From Daphnia pulex (Eukaryota > Arthropoda > Branchiopoda > Diplostraca > Daphniidae): 64,000 nt of DNA. Position 1 is the stretch's first letter, and each line of letters begins with the position of its first letter. The notes under the pieces were generated by a model that worked only from the letters and a program-made list of their open reading frames with translations, ran no database searches and had not been told where the DNA came from. Positions 8,962 through 21,134 of the stretch are shown here, in pieces. The stretch covers positions 5,952,001 through 6,016,000 of the forward strand of contig NC_060023.1 of the NCBI RefSeq assembly GCF_021134715.1, read 5' to 3'. The position numbers and the translations under genes were made by a program.

Positions 8962-10698
8962 TTAAACTTGTAGATTTTCCGAAGAAACTGCAGAAATTGG
9001 TGTAGTCGGTGCTGTTGGTACATTTAGTCTGTCGACGCCGTTATCCACGACACGGAATACAGGAAAGAAAATGACTGCAAATATTAGAGCCTCGACCAAA
9101 CAAAGTGCTGCCTCAATAGCTGTAAAAAAAATAACCATTAACATCAGCTTATAACGTCTAACTTAATGTTTTTTTTTTTTTTGTTTGGTTTTTTTTAAGA
9201 GAGTGCATACATTTTCTCATGACGACCGGAGAAATATAAGGTTCAATACAGGGAATAGATCCACCGACTCCCAGGAGCAGCAAAATAAGTGTTTGCACCT
9301 TCAAGAGGACCACACAAAGGAACAACACTCTGGCTTTCAACTGACGAATAAAAAATTTTATAACATTAATGTTAAGACTATAGAATTGGCTAACGTCCGA
9401 AGTTGCCAGTTCGACTTGGACGAATGGACGTTGACGATTGGACGGTTGACGTCCAAAATCCAAAAATTGGACGTCAACCGTCCAATCGTTAACGTCCACT
9501 GAACTGGCAACTTCGGACGTTAGCCAACTCTATTAATTTGTTTCAGTAAACATTCTAACACTCATTTACCGGATAGTTTTTCCATTCCGACAGCTGAGCA
9601 AAGCCTACATTTTTTTCAAATAAAAATATTTCATTTCTTGTTGAATCTGTTAAAAATAAAACTAACCAGTAGTCAGAACATTGTAGCCATACATTCCGAT
9701 AGTAAAAAAAATAATATTGGTTACTCCGAGGACGGCAAAAGCTACATTTCGAATCTAATTGAGAAAATTTCAAAAGCCATTCTTATAAATCTTACAAATA
9801 ATTAAAACCTTAAAAGTAATCCAAATAGGCCTAGGCTAAATCTATTATAAAATACTCACTACTCTCTCGAGAACACCAGCTGACTCTAGAATGGCCATAA
9901 TCAAATTAATAACCAATTGAAATAGTGGTGTCTGGTACACCAAGCCCTTCATAATGCGCAGATTTTTTCTTTAAAAAAATTTAAAGGGTTATTTTTTTTA
10001 ATAAAGAAAACGACATGTTTATACTTGTTATAGGTAATGTTCTTATAGCACAGGCCTATGCAGCACCATGGTGGTCTACAAAAATTTATTGGAATATCTT
10101 TATTGGTTAAATCCTGAATGGTATCCCTGTGTCCTCCTTCCATTAGCAGTGACAGGTCGATGAAATGCATCAACACAAATGGCAAATATCTTTTGAAAAT
10201 AAAAAAAAAAATACAAATGTAATTCGAAAAATAAATAGAAATTAGCTTAAAAAGCCTCATAGAAAAAATTAGCAATACAGAGCGCATAAAAATCTTACGA
10301 TTGTTTGACTGTTTCACACAATATAGCTGCTCCAGGTACAATGAATGTTATCAAAGACAAGATGGAGACAATCATGGGCATCGAAACAATCCAGGTAAGG
10401 AGTCGCCTAATAATTATTTGTACCGGTTTTTAGTTACAACGCTAATAAGAGAGCTAGCTAAATAATCATCTGAACGTTACCTCCACTGCGGTGTACTTTT
10501 TTTAACCACATGAAAGATGCTTAACACGAAAATGGCCGTTACCATTAGCGTTGAGACGATTCCAAAAACACTAAAAGCGGTACCGAATGCTCCCAACGCT
10601 GCGAATAAATTTCGATCAGTTAAACAATTTGCTAATTTGGTAGTCAGAACATATGTGAAGGATACCTGCGAGATGATCTGACACCGAGACTGGCCCAT
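8962..10698 (-). CDS. Organic solute transporter subunit alpha-like protein (OST-alpha/SLC51A family)
   Basis: Eight exons (10698-10481, 10406-10299, 10189-10025, 9968-9860, 9754-9667, 9646-9570, 9340-9211, 9119-8962) join in frame to 350 aa, the usual length of OST-alpha proteins. Hydrophobic helices recur from residue ~35 (ALGAFGTAFSVFGIVSTLMV) onward. The Cys-rich motif RPPWCCIGLCYKN after helix 3, the 'LRIMKGLVYQ' segment and the C-terminal 'PCIEPYISPVVMRK' fit Solute_trans_a (OST-alpha/TMEM184). Family members move steroids, bile acids or similar solutes across the basolateral membrane, or act in membrane trafficking. An AATAAA lies about 90 bp past the stop (near 8871). Intron 6 is largely filled by a hairpin MITE. 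The TMEM184 branch is less likely but not excluded. Confidence 0.8.
9381..9533. repeat. Near-perfect hairpin (MITE-like) inside intron 6 of the OST-alpha-like gene
   Basis: The left arm reads GAATTGGCTAACGTCCGAAG then TTGCCAGTTC. The right arm in reverse complement reads GAGTTGGCTAACGTCCGAAG then TTGCCAGTTC. The arms continue inward over GACGATTGGACGGTTGACGTCC to a loop near 9456. Each arm is about 70 bp. It occupies most of a 229-bp intron. Confidence 0.85.
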
Positions 10699-11814
10699 CG
10701 ATATTGCTCTGCATAAAATACGAGCAATTGTGTGGCATTGTGTTTTCGGTTAGTGTAGTTCAGGTCTCGGTTCAGAATTTTAAAAAATGGAACTCGCCAA
10801 CTTCTGTTAGCAACAGTCAAGGCAACAGTGGTTTGGTGAAACACACTTGGTAACAAGTGAACCGTGTCCGCACCATGGTCTTGGCTTTTATATAATTTAT
10901 TCCTTTTTTTTTTTTTCGCTTGTGTGTGGTAAATGTGCAATAGCATATCTATTGTATACACCATATACTCTAATCCACAGTCGGATATTCACTTTGTTCA
11001 GGCGCCGAAACGAGAATTTATTTTATGAAGAGGCCAATCAACGCTCGGCTCATAAGCTCCTTTAATTAGGTTCTTTGTCTAGTGACCTTTCTCCTCGAGA
11101 ATACAGACAGAATTAATGGCACAATGATACAGAGGTAGACGTTATCGCAGATGTCGTAAACTCGGTGAAACTGTGTGGGAAATCTGTTGATTAATGGCAG
11201 CTATAACTTACTTTTGGGCTCGTAATAATTAAACTATGTGCAATTGTCATGGTTGAAACATGGAATTCTCATGTCACAATAGTCTAGTGTCCATAAACAA
11301 ACTTTTTATTAGCTAGAACAACGGTCGACACAATAGAGAGATTCAGCCGCCTTGTTGCTTCTCCGCTTATTTCTTTTATTTCGATATTTATTGGACCCTA
11401 TGCATTTAAGCCGATAGAACTTAGACCGAGGGACGGCACGTGTCAACATCCTTTATTATGATGCTCGACCATGTAGCCATGTAGGGCTGAATAATTTACC
11501 GCATTCCGACAAAGAAAGGGTGTCGCAATCAGCCGATCGATCGTATAATGGTCAACACCTTTGCATTCTTTTGTTATTCGGAAATGGTTTTTTTTAGTGA
11601 GAAGCTTCCGTCAGTCGATTGCCATAGCTACGAAAAGAAAACAAGACACACTTAGACAAATGAGAACTCTGCTGAAAAGAAATGACACGACGTTGTTCAG
11701 CAAAAGCCGGAAGTTCGTATGCGTGGGACGTTGCGGATATTTTTACAAAATTACTATTCGTATAATTTGTATTTGGTTATTCTGTTACAGGCACTGACTG
11801 CAGTAGCGGGAAAC
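10699..11814. other. Divergent intergenic region between OST-alpha-like and kinesin genes
   Basis: About 1.1 kb between two start codons on opposite strands. No coding-like frame. A polypyrimidine tract and TTACAG just before 11791 suggest that a 5'-UTR intron of the kinesin gene ends there. No clear TATA box or shared element was identified. Confidence 0.4.
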
Positions 11815-14800
11815 ATGTCCGAGTCAAAGGATCGTCTCCGGGTCGCTGTTCGCGTCCGACCTTTCATATCCTTTTCTAAACTAATTCTAATTGTTTGCAT
11901 GTATTGAATTAAATAGTTTTTGGCCTTAACTTAATTTCTGTGCACAGTCAACGAGAAGTTGCTAGGGGATGTAAGAGAATCGTCGACATGGATGGCGTGA
12001 CAACGTCTCTGACTCATCCGACAGACCTGGCCGACCGTAAGAGTTTCTCATTCGATCATTCCTATTGGTCGTTCGACGGATTCAGTGAAGACCAGACTAG
12101 CGGCAGGAACGTTGCCGATCCTAGTCATCCTAGAGGCCATCAGTACTGCGACCAGGTAAATAATATATACTCTAATTTTAGATATACGTAGGCTAGTTTA
12201 TTTCTTTTGTTTGCTAGGCTTTATACATATGTGTTTTTGTTTATGCAAAGATTATCCACGTGAACGCAGTGAAGGATATTTCTTTTGTTGTCGGGTATTT
12301 ACTTTCTGATAAAGGAGCGTTTGTTTGGCGATGTGGGACGGGTAATGCTGGCCGACACTTTTGAAGGTTACAACACCACTTTGTTTTCGTATGGGCAGAC
12401 GGGATCTGGGAAATCCTACTCGGTTATTGGGTACGGCTCCAATGAAGGTGATTTAAAGTCTTTAAAAAATTCCCCATTTCTTTGTCAAGTTTGATAGTTC
12501 CAGAATATACTGGTTATTTTATGGGGGTGCCTACTGTGAAACACAAATCTAGGTATTATTCCACAGTTCTGCCACGAGATTTTCCGTGCCATCGATGAAA
12601 ACTCGTATACTTCGCCTGTTGATCCTATTCAATTTGAAGTCCATCTCTCTATGCTGGTAGGAAAACACTTTTAATATTTTATTTCTCTTCGTTTGACGCG
12701 AATTTTCCATCTCTTAAGGAAATTTACAATGAAAATGTGTACGACTTACTCACACCATCGAAAACCGATAAGGGACTGAAAGTGCGTGAACATCCCAAAA
12801 AAGGATTTTATGGTATTTATCTTTTCGTATTTATTTTTTTTTTTTTTTTATGCATGTTCCTTAGAATTCTTAAATTTTTATGTCAAGCTGATGGGCTCTC
12901 GAATTTCGTGGTGACCAGTTATGCAGACATAGAACGGCTAATAAAACACGGCACGCTCAACCGGTTAGTCCAAAATTGCGTAAATTTATGTTTAAGGATA
13001 TAACTGTAAACCGAATGAAGTCTAATTTACGGTTAAGAAAATATTGTGAGCTTTTGGAAACTATTGCTGTAGAAAATCTGATAAAAGTGAATTTGAAAAA
13101 TTAAATTTTCTGTTAAATAGTACTGTGGTAGCGACAAACATGAATGCTACCAGCAGCCGATCGCACACCATCGTTTCCATTGGCCTCGACCAGAAAAGAA
13201 CGACTCAAATTGGCGAGGTTACTATTACATCCGTCGTCAACATTGTTGATTTAGCCGGAAGGTACGTCACTATTCCAAAATAAACTCACTTCCACGTTCT
13301 GAAAATCAAATGACAAAATCGAATATTAGTTTACTTGTAACCAACTTAGTGATAACTAGTAGTAACTAACCGGTAAAATAAGCATGCACAAATGATGTGG
13401 TAGGATAGTTCTGCTTGAAACTGGAACGTATGCGCCTCCTTTAATTTAAGATATATTGTTCCCTTATCATTTAAAGCTTTATTCACACCAAGCTTATTTT
13501 CCTTTTTATGCTTTCTTATGCAAATAGGATCTATTTTGTACCAGCTATTTACAAACAGTCTATTCTTCTCAACCATTCTCAACTGTAGTGTGTTGCACAA
13601 CTATTATTACCTTATCTAACGGGGAACATTTATAACACCTAGCTTGTGTGCTATTGCGTGGTTATGTCTGGGTGTGACGTGTTTGGAATAGCGGAAAATA
13701 GATTGTCTTTTTCCCCGCACTTAGCAACAGATAACCAATGCGGAGAATTTTTGGCTTCATTAATTTTAAGTAATAATGATACCTAATGTTTAGTACAAAT
13801 ATTACATTTTTATACCGAGTCTAATTTTATAGTTACTCGCTCGTTAAAAAAACGGAGGATTCACTGGAACAGCATGTATTGAAAAAGACAGTATTTAAAC
13901 GCCATCAGTAAAATGTTTTGAGAAAAGTTGACTTGATAATGTAAAATTATGTTAACAAAAATAATGGTTGTTATTTGTAGCGAGAGGGTTAGCAAAGCTG
14001 GGACTGGAAACACGAGCGGGGAACGTTTCAGAGAGGGTGTGGCCATTAACCAGTCACTTCAATGTCTTGGCCATTGCATTCACGCTCTAGCGGAATCGTC
14101 GTCGGCGTCATCATCTAATTTTCCAATGAATAGTCACAGCAAGAACCAACGAATCCCTTTTCGCGATTCTGTGCTCACTAAGTTGCTGATGAACGCTTTG
14201 GGAGGTAACAGCAAAACTATCATGGTAATAAAATTAAATTCTAAAATTGTATTTTTAAAAAATATTTATCTTGCAAAATAATTACTTGGAAAAACTTTTT
14301 CATTATTATTTAGGTGGCATCGATTAGTCCCGCTGATATTCATTATGAGGAGACGTTGTCAACGTTACGCTACGGTACAGTGTTTATTGATTTATAATTT
14401 CTATTTATTATTTATTGTATACTTTTTTTTAAATTCAACGATATAAGCTGATCGAGCCAAGCAAATTCGAACGCGGGCGACTGTCAATGAGAAACCAATC
14501 GAAAAAATAGTTCGTGAGCTGAAAGGAGAAAACCAGCGCATAAAAGCTGCATTGACACGCGGTAATATTGATCCTCAGTGGGTAAAAACTGTGGTAAATG
14601 GTCGACAGAGCAATCCCAAAAGTATGTGAAATCATCTGCACACATCTCCATTTATGTTTACATTTCCATTAATAAACAAAAAATAAATTTTTGAATTATT
14701 TTCAATCTAGCTCTGAAAGATACGAAAAAGAAGTGGGAGGACGAACTTCGAGCTCAAGTAACGGAGAATGAACGTGAAATACAACGTATTCGATCACCGA

Positions 14801-17367
14801 AACCAAAGGAATTACCAAAAGCAGATGAAGTCGTGACTGATATGGTATACTGCTGCATGATGCTATTCTTTTTTAAATATTTCTAAATGTTTATTTATAT
14901 AGATTCATGACGTGTTAATTCAATATTTTTAGTTATTCGAAAGTAAACGAAATCACGAAGGTGGCGGACCATATTTACAAAATGTCAACATGGATCCTTT
15001 ATTGGACGGACGATGGATACATTATCTCAAACGAGGCACTACTTTAATCGGAAAAGCGCAGCCCAGCATATCGGGTATCGAAATGATCGGCCCGGGGTAT
15101 TTATTATTTTTCAATCGATTCATTATAGTGTTTAATATAGCCAACAATGCGTGATTTTCCTATGGAACTATGCACGCACTTAGGATGCAGCAGAATCACG
15201 CAGAAATATCATTCCACGAGAACAATGACGTGGCTCTCCACTCGTTGACGGAAAATGGACGAGTTTTGGTTAACGGTGTACCAATCAAACCGCGGGTTGA
15301 AACGGTTCTGCAGCCCAACGATCGGCTGGTTTTCGGTGCCACGCAAATGTGGCTATTCCGGAATCCAGCACTGGTGGACCAAGCGGGTGTTTCTGACAGT
15401 CCAATGATAAATTATGATTTCATTTTACATGAAATGGCAACCAAATCAGGGATGGATATCCTTTCCAGTTCCTCGGACGGTAAAGGTGAGCTTTCGTTTT
15501 TCCATACTAAATAATAATAAAAAAACAAAATGTTATAGCACCTAATTTTCTTGGGTTTCAGACTCACTACAGGAAGAGCTCGTGGCCGTATTGCCGTCGG
15601 TTGAAGAGGCTAATGAGATCAGCGCTGAACTGAACAAGCCAGTCAAGTTTGAGATTGTTCTTGTCGCACCACAAATCTACAATAATCCAGCCGAAAAAAT
15701 GGTTCCTAGTCAAGTAAGTCGTTTTCAATCAGGCATTTCAAACGCATAAAATAAATTTGCGATTTTTATTCACTCAGGTGTACGTCAAGATGAAGAACTT
15801 GGACCACGGAACTGAATACATTTGGTCCAAAGAGAAATTTTTCACGCGTTTTGATTTCATGCGAGAACTCTACAGGCATCACCAAATGGAAATCAATGGA
15901 GAAGAAGAAGACGGCAGAGAAATCAGGATAACAGACGTAACAAAAAAATCCTCATTAAAAATAAATCAATTTAAACTTTTCATTCGTGTAGGATCGTGAT
16001 CCATTTTCTGAATCATCTGATGCTGTCGTAATAATAGGGATGACAAGAATAGTTCTGCGATCGCTTGCCTATTTGGTAATAAAAAGAATTACTAGAGACC
16101 AGTTTTTTTTTTATTATTCATTAAAAATTTCAAAAATAATTCCATGTAACATAGGCTACATTGAGAAACATATTTTAAATTCGAGTTTATGTTCTTCCTG
16201 GGATAAGGTGGAGATGCAGGATCACGTTCCCATCACTGATTTACGCGGCATTAAGATCGGAGTAATGAAAATTGCGCTGGTTCCTTGCGCCGATAGTTTG
16301 GGTCATCAACTTCAAGAGGACGATTTGGTCGATTCATCAGACCAATTGATCGGAAAAAATCTTTTCTTTAAATTCCACATTATTGGTTGTCGCAACCTAC
16401 CTCCTAAATTTAGAGTTGTATTTGAAATTATTGAGGCTCATTAAGATATGTGTTAATCTTCGAATGGTTTATGTAAAAAAACAACAGGATCTTCACTGCA
16501 AGTACAGATTTTACGGCGACAAAGATGACAGTAAGACAAAGATGTATCCTTACTCGTCTAATTTACAATTCAACCACAGTCGGATCTTGAGCTACGAACC
16601 AGTAACGAGAGAGGTTAGTTTCCCATTAAATTGTCACCAGTAACTGTTTAATATTGATATCTGTCATTATTCTAACGATGGCACCTGGTTATCGCCTATA
16701 TTAATTGCTAATTTTCCTAGTTCGTAGATTACCTGAATCACGGGTCGGTAGTAGTAGAAGTCCTTGGGAGACACATCATTGAGCAGAATCATCCTTTTAA
16801 TAATTCCTATCCTACACCTCACCTCGTGGATAGTAGAGAATTCCTCGACGAAGAAGATCAAGGAGTCTTGTCAAGGTGATAGTATCATTATTACGATGCA
16901 GTATTTGTTAAATGTCATTTCGACTAACTAATTATTGAACGCTACTCAGGACGGGCGAAATAATGGCACAGAAGCCCTCCATAAACAATTTCGAAAGTGC
17001 ATTCAAATCAGTGGACGGAAGAAAACAGGAATTGCTAGCCGAACTGCAACTAGTGAAACGCACACACGTGAGACTTCAACAGCGATTGGATTTCATCCGC
17101 CAGATGACCGACCGTTGTCTTCTCACCGGGCAGGAAAGCATTCCAACGGCGTTGCTGGATGCGATGCTTAACGCCAACGGATCGGAACAGGCTCGACGCA
17201 TCGTTCAACAACTAGAAACCGGAGAAGGTACCACATCTTAATTCATACATTTTCTTTTATTGCCGGATTTTAGTTTTATTTGGTCCCCAGATGGTGACGA
17301 ATGGGTGGACTGGAACGTAACGAATCAACCAAAAGAACACAGAAGCAGCGTTTGCGTCATATCATAA
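11815..17367 (+). CDS. Kinesin-3 family motor with FHA domain, KIF28/KLP-6-like
   Basis: About 20 exons encode roughly 1,040 aa. The motor domain is N-terminal: VRVRPF near residue 15, P-loop GQTGSGKS near 114, switch I NATSSRSH near 235, switch II DLAGSE near 268, and the neck region YADRAKQIRTRATVNE. An FHA domain follows (about 495-590: LDGRWIHYLKRGTTLIGK, QQNHAEISF, VNGVPI). Then come kinesin-3 stalk segments (DPFSESS, ITDLRGIKIG) and a C2-like stretch near LPPKFRDLHCKYRF. The single FHA, limited coiled coil, absence of a PH domain and length fit the KIF28P/KLP-6 branch, linked to mitochondrial or ciliary cargo transport. Exon 1 ends in an AT-AC intron (11866-11945). One small exon near 12496-12524 is uncertain. 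Start: ATG 11815, just after a probable 5'-UTR acceptor. Stop: 17365-17367. Confidence 0.88.
11866..11945 (+). other. AT-AC (U12-type) intron in the kinesin gene
   Basis: The exon ends CGACCTTTC and the intron begins ATATCCTTTT, matching the U12 donor consensus. It ends ...GTGCAC before AGTCAACGAG. CCTTAAC at 11924-11930 fits the U12 branch site (TTCCTTAAC), with the branch A about 16 nt from the AC end. No GT donor nearby gives an in-frame join. This splice yields VRVRPFSQREVAR, the conserved kinesin motor start. Confidence 0.9.
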
Positions 17368-17683
17368 AACAAAATGAACACAATTGCTGCCCACCCATAT
17401 ACATAGACTAAATTAAACAACTTCTATTACGTGTTAATACATTTCTTAGTAATTCAATTGCCCATGATCAATAAGATTAAGATGGAGACTGACCACATTA
17501 TCCGTCACATTTATTTTTTCTTAAAGACAGGGCATTTAAACATCACAAACGTGAAAAGATGATTGAAAAAAAAAGAATGGATATTTACAAGTCCGCGTTC
17601 TTAGGCCTATGGCAGAAAAAAAGGTCAATCGTTATCTAATAAGGAAGCAGGTTCCAACATTTGGCTTGTATTTTTAGACGATC
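17368..17683. other. Convergent 3' intergenic region
   Basis: Space between the stop codons of the kinesin (+) and ZC3H13 (-) genes, presumably both 3' UTRs. On the minus strand an AATAAA-like signal lies near 17510. No gene seen. Confidence 0.5.
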
Positions 17684-20593
17684 CTAATTAGCTAATACGC
17701 GATCCTTCAACAACAAATCAACAGATGATTTGTATAAGCTCAAATCGTCATCGCAATATTCGATCACTAACTCGCGGACAGGTAAATTGCACAGACTCCT
17801 CCTGAAGAAATAACAAAAAAGTTAACCAGTATTCTGAGTAATCATTGATTGGGTATATATCTAACCTGAAAGAGAGATCCATTCGAGCAGAAAGGGCACG
17901 TCGAAAAAGTGTTGAGCAGTCGAACAAGGGTTTCCTGTCTACCACAACATTTGTCGACGTCGGCGACTGAGCCTCTCTAGAAGTAATTCCTAGACGAGCT
18001 AAGACAGCTTTACCCTCCCAACGCTGGCGTGCTCTGGCAGCTCCAGATTCTACTTTCTTCTCCCGTTTGCACGCCAAACTTGTCCAGTCGACTTCAAGGG
18101 CATCTATAGGGGCTGTAAATCGATTCGACACAAATTATAAACTTATTTGTCAAAATGGTCAACTAAAATCAAATACCGCTTCTAGCCTCATCCTCGAGTT
18201 CTTCGTCAGAGATTTGTTCGATATCCATCCCGCCTAGCAAATCTTCGTCCGTACTACGACTCTCAATGGCCGAGACAACAGGAGACACCATTTTTGGCGA
18301 AGGCTGAATGTCGAGTACTTGAACAACTGGTTCTACGTTTACATTCAATTCTATTTCGGTTGGGGTTTTTACTGGTTCGGACTCCGGCTCCACCGGCACG
18401 GCTTCTTCCGTTTTCACACTTTCAGTATCCTGTCAATTTTATTCAACCATGCAAATATTAAATATATTGAGTAAGCTAAAGTTTTTTTAAATAAACGGTC
18501 AAATTTCACTAACCTGAAGATCACGATTGAGAATTTCGTCAACATCATCACTGAAATCGCTGAAATTTTCTTCGGCTTCTACTTCTACAGCAGACGAAGA
18601 CGGCCGAGTTTCTTCTATTTCTTCTACCTTCGGTGCGACAATAGCAGTAGGTGGTTCACTCGCAACCGGTGAACGCAATTCCTCCGTGCGAGTTGCCGGT
18701 GTTGGAGGCTTGACAACGGGATCAGCAACTCGGCGGTTTGAGTCACGCGAACGTCGGCCATCTCCGCCGATACGCCTTTCCCGATCTCTTTTGTTATCAT
18801 CCGTTCTAGAAGATGATTTTGATAAAGGATCCCACGTCGTATTTCGGTTTGAATGGATCTGCTCAGGATAAGAATGGTTGCCTAGAGGCGGTGGTGAATA
18901 TGACTTCTTCCATGACATTTCTGTAGAGCTCAAGGTTCTGTTCCAACTGATATCTACATTTTATAACAGAATGGAGGAACTTTTACATAAAAGCTTCAAG
19001 CATAAAAATTATTAAAGTAAACAAACCGTCAATAGGTCGATTGCGTCGTCGAAATTCAGGATGATCCCAGTCGGGGATTTTGGTTTGATCAGAGGCTGGC
19101 CAATCATGTTCGTAATCAGGGTAATCTTTTGCACGGCCACTAATTGGCCGTCTAACTGGTTCCGGAGAAGCCGGTCGCCGAAGTCTACTATCATACAAAT
19201 CCTCTTTTCTTTCAAGTTTGGACAAGATAGGTTGGGGACTATAAACACGTCTTGGAGGCTCGTATGGCTCGGCTCGTGCTCGTTCCCTGTAGGACGAGCC
19301 GGTTGGAGAGAGATCACGAACTGGATAAGGTTCACGATAGACCGGAACTGGTGATCGGGGACGGACAAGATATCCTGGTTCCAACAATCTGTCGCGAGGC
19401 TTATCGCCTTTCCCTCGCACGTCGTAAGTGCTGCTACTTGTTGCGGGCTTGCGTTCACGTGATCTACCTCGCAGGGGCGAATGATCATCAGTTCTGCGTC
19501 GAACTACTGGGGTAGTTAATTTTCGTTTTGCTTCGGTAGGAGAAGATTCGGGAGATCGTCGCTGCCTGCGATCCCTGCTAGGAGGTTCTGGATCTTTGAC
19601 ACGCGGAGAACGGCTGCGGATCATTGTTGAATATGTGGGAGAATCTCGTGAATGTTTTGCGCTGGTGCTCGGAACTATAGAGAAAACGAGGAGAAAATTA
19701 AAACTTAACCACCAAAAAAATTCGTTTAATGAATTACCATGCTGACGTTTGGGCGAGGCATTATTTCTGATTTGTTTCTTGTTGGCAGAAGAAGGATCCT
19801 TCTTTCTGGTGACTTGACCAACAGGGGAGAGTTTAGCAATTTTCCTGGCCTTGGCTTTGGCCTTTTCTTTGGCTCCCTGATTCCTGCTAGAAGAACTTTG
19901 ACTTCTTTTGGTAACCTGATTCACTTTCTTTTTGGTTTTCTTCTCCTTCACCTAAAAAATAAACAATTCTAGTTCAGATTCAAGTTCATTTGTGAATATA
20001 CTTAAAATTACTTCGCCATCAGAATCTGAAGAGGAGGAAGAACTGCTTGAGGAAGTGACACTAGATGTTGATGATGAATCTGATGATTCTGAAGAAGTTT
20101 CTGAAGAGGAGCTACTAGAAGTTGATGAAGAACTTGAGCTTCTTTCTCTTTTCTTAGCTACTGGTTTCTTTGCTTTTCCTTTATGTTCCTGTTCTTCCTG
20201 CTTTGCCAGTTCTCTCTGCAGCATTTGTAGTTTTCGTTCTAAGGCCATCTCATCTTCATGCTCAAGTGATTTCTCCCACTCTCCACTGTCAGCTGATTTA
20301 GAGCTCGGTTTTGTGCCAGCTTTGAATTTATTGCTGGCCAAATCTTTCCGGTTAGGTGGGCTCCGGCTTCGACTTTTCTTCCTGCCTTCTTTCCCAGATG
20401 AGGTTACTGGTTTAAAGTTCTTACTATTGTGTGTATCGAGAAATTTACACTTATTTGAATAGGAGCAAGTACCTTTGTGAGCCCATTGCTTACAATAGTC
20501 CTCCGTCACCGATGACGGTTTTGATCCCAATCTTTCGAAAACACTGGGCTTTTTACCACCATCACGATTTTTCTTGCTAGATGAAGACATCAA
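17684..20593 (-). CDS. ZC3H13: ZC3H13/Flacc homolog, m6A writer complex component
   Basis: Seven exons (20593-20012, 19951-19738, 19674-19027, 18953-18514, 18429-18177, 18112-17866, 17801-17684) join in frame to 833 aa. The N-terminus PSVFERLGSKPSS and the single Cys-rich finger (C-x8-C-x5-C) match ZC3H13. Poly-Ser, Lys-rich and Arg/Ser-rich low-complexity regions follow. The C-terminus carries ISDEELEDEARSG, ALEVDWTSL and AVLARLGITS, the conserved tail of the family. ZC3H13/Flacc anchors the WTAP-VIRMA-HAKAI complex that installs N6-methyladenosine on mRNA in the nucleus. It is shorter than the vertebrate protein (over 1,600 aa), close to a minimal form. The zinc finger's final His is displaced (C-x5-H rather than C-x3-H). 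It is divergent from NDUFA1, about 540 bp apart. Confidence 0.85.
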
Positions 20594-21134
20594 GAGTTCA
20601 AAACAAACTGGATATATATCGCTAGGAGTGTGTGTGCGTGGGTTAACTGTGGTTCTCTTATATTATTGTTGCAACCTAAAAGCTAACTCAAATCTTAATA
20701 CCTGATAAAACTTCCAATCATCAATCTGAAACTAAACAATTAGGTCCCTAGCTAGAAAAGCTGAAAAAAATCATAACAAGCGTGGAAAATGGCAACGTTC
20801 ATTTCATCGATTCAAAAATCTTATTTACTGTTTATTGCGTAAACCGATATTTAACTCATTATTATTATTCTTCATTTGGAAAAAAAATATATAAAAAAAC
20901 TTGAAATATATTTTCCAATAACAAAATGACAAAAACATAGTTTTAAATAAGTATCCGCTATTTCATCCGGCACCTCTGCAACATTGCGTTAAGATTGTTG
21001 AGGGAGGGATAATCAGTAATCACAGCTGTTTATTATTTCGACTGTTTCTTTTCAGGTTCAGGTGTATAACAATATTTTCCATTAATTTTTAAAATTGTTT
21101 GATTAATTGTATGTATTCAATATTAGGGTGAAGA
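20594..21134. promoter_or_regulatory. Probable bidirectional promoter region of ZC3H13 and NDUFA1
   Basis: 541 bp separate two divergent start codons of housekeeping genes. No TATA box at a convincing place. TTTCAG just before 21056 could end a 5'-UTR intron of NDUFA1. The call is from arrangement only. Confidence 0.4.

Noticed and set aside
9185-9502. Overlapping frames on both strands across the OST-alpha exon 7 and intron 6
   Set aside because: Created by the palindromic MITE and by read-through from a real exon.
18527-18871. Long Ser/Arg-rich plus-strand frame
   Set aside because: Antisense shadow of the low-complexity ZC3H13 coding exon.
19012-19488. 158-codon minus-strand frame
   Set aside because: Alternative frame within ZC3H13 exon 3. 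The Arg/Ser-rich frame joins correctly to the flanking exons.
19992-20462. 156-codon acidic plus-strand frame
   Set aside because: Antisense of the poly-Ser/Lys-rich first ZC3H13 exon.
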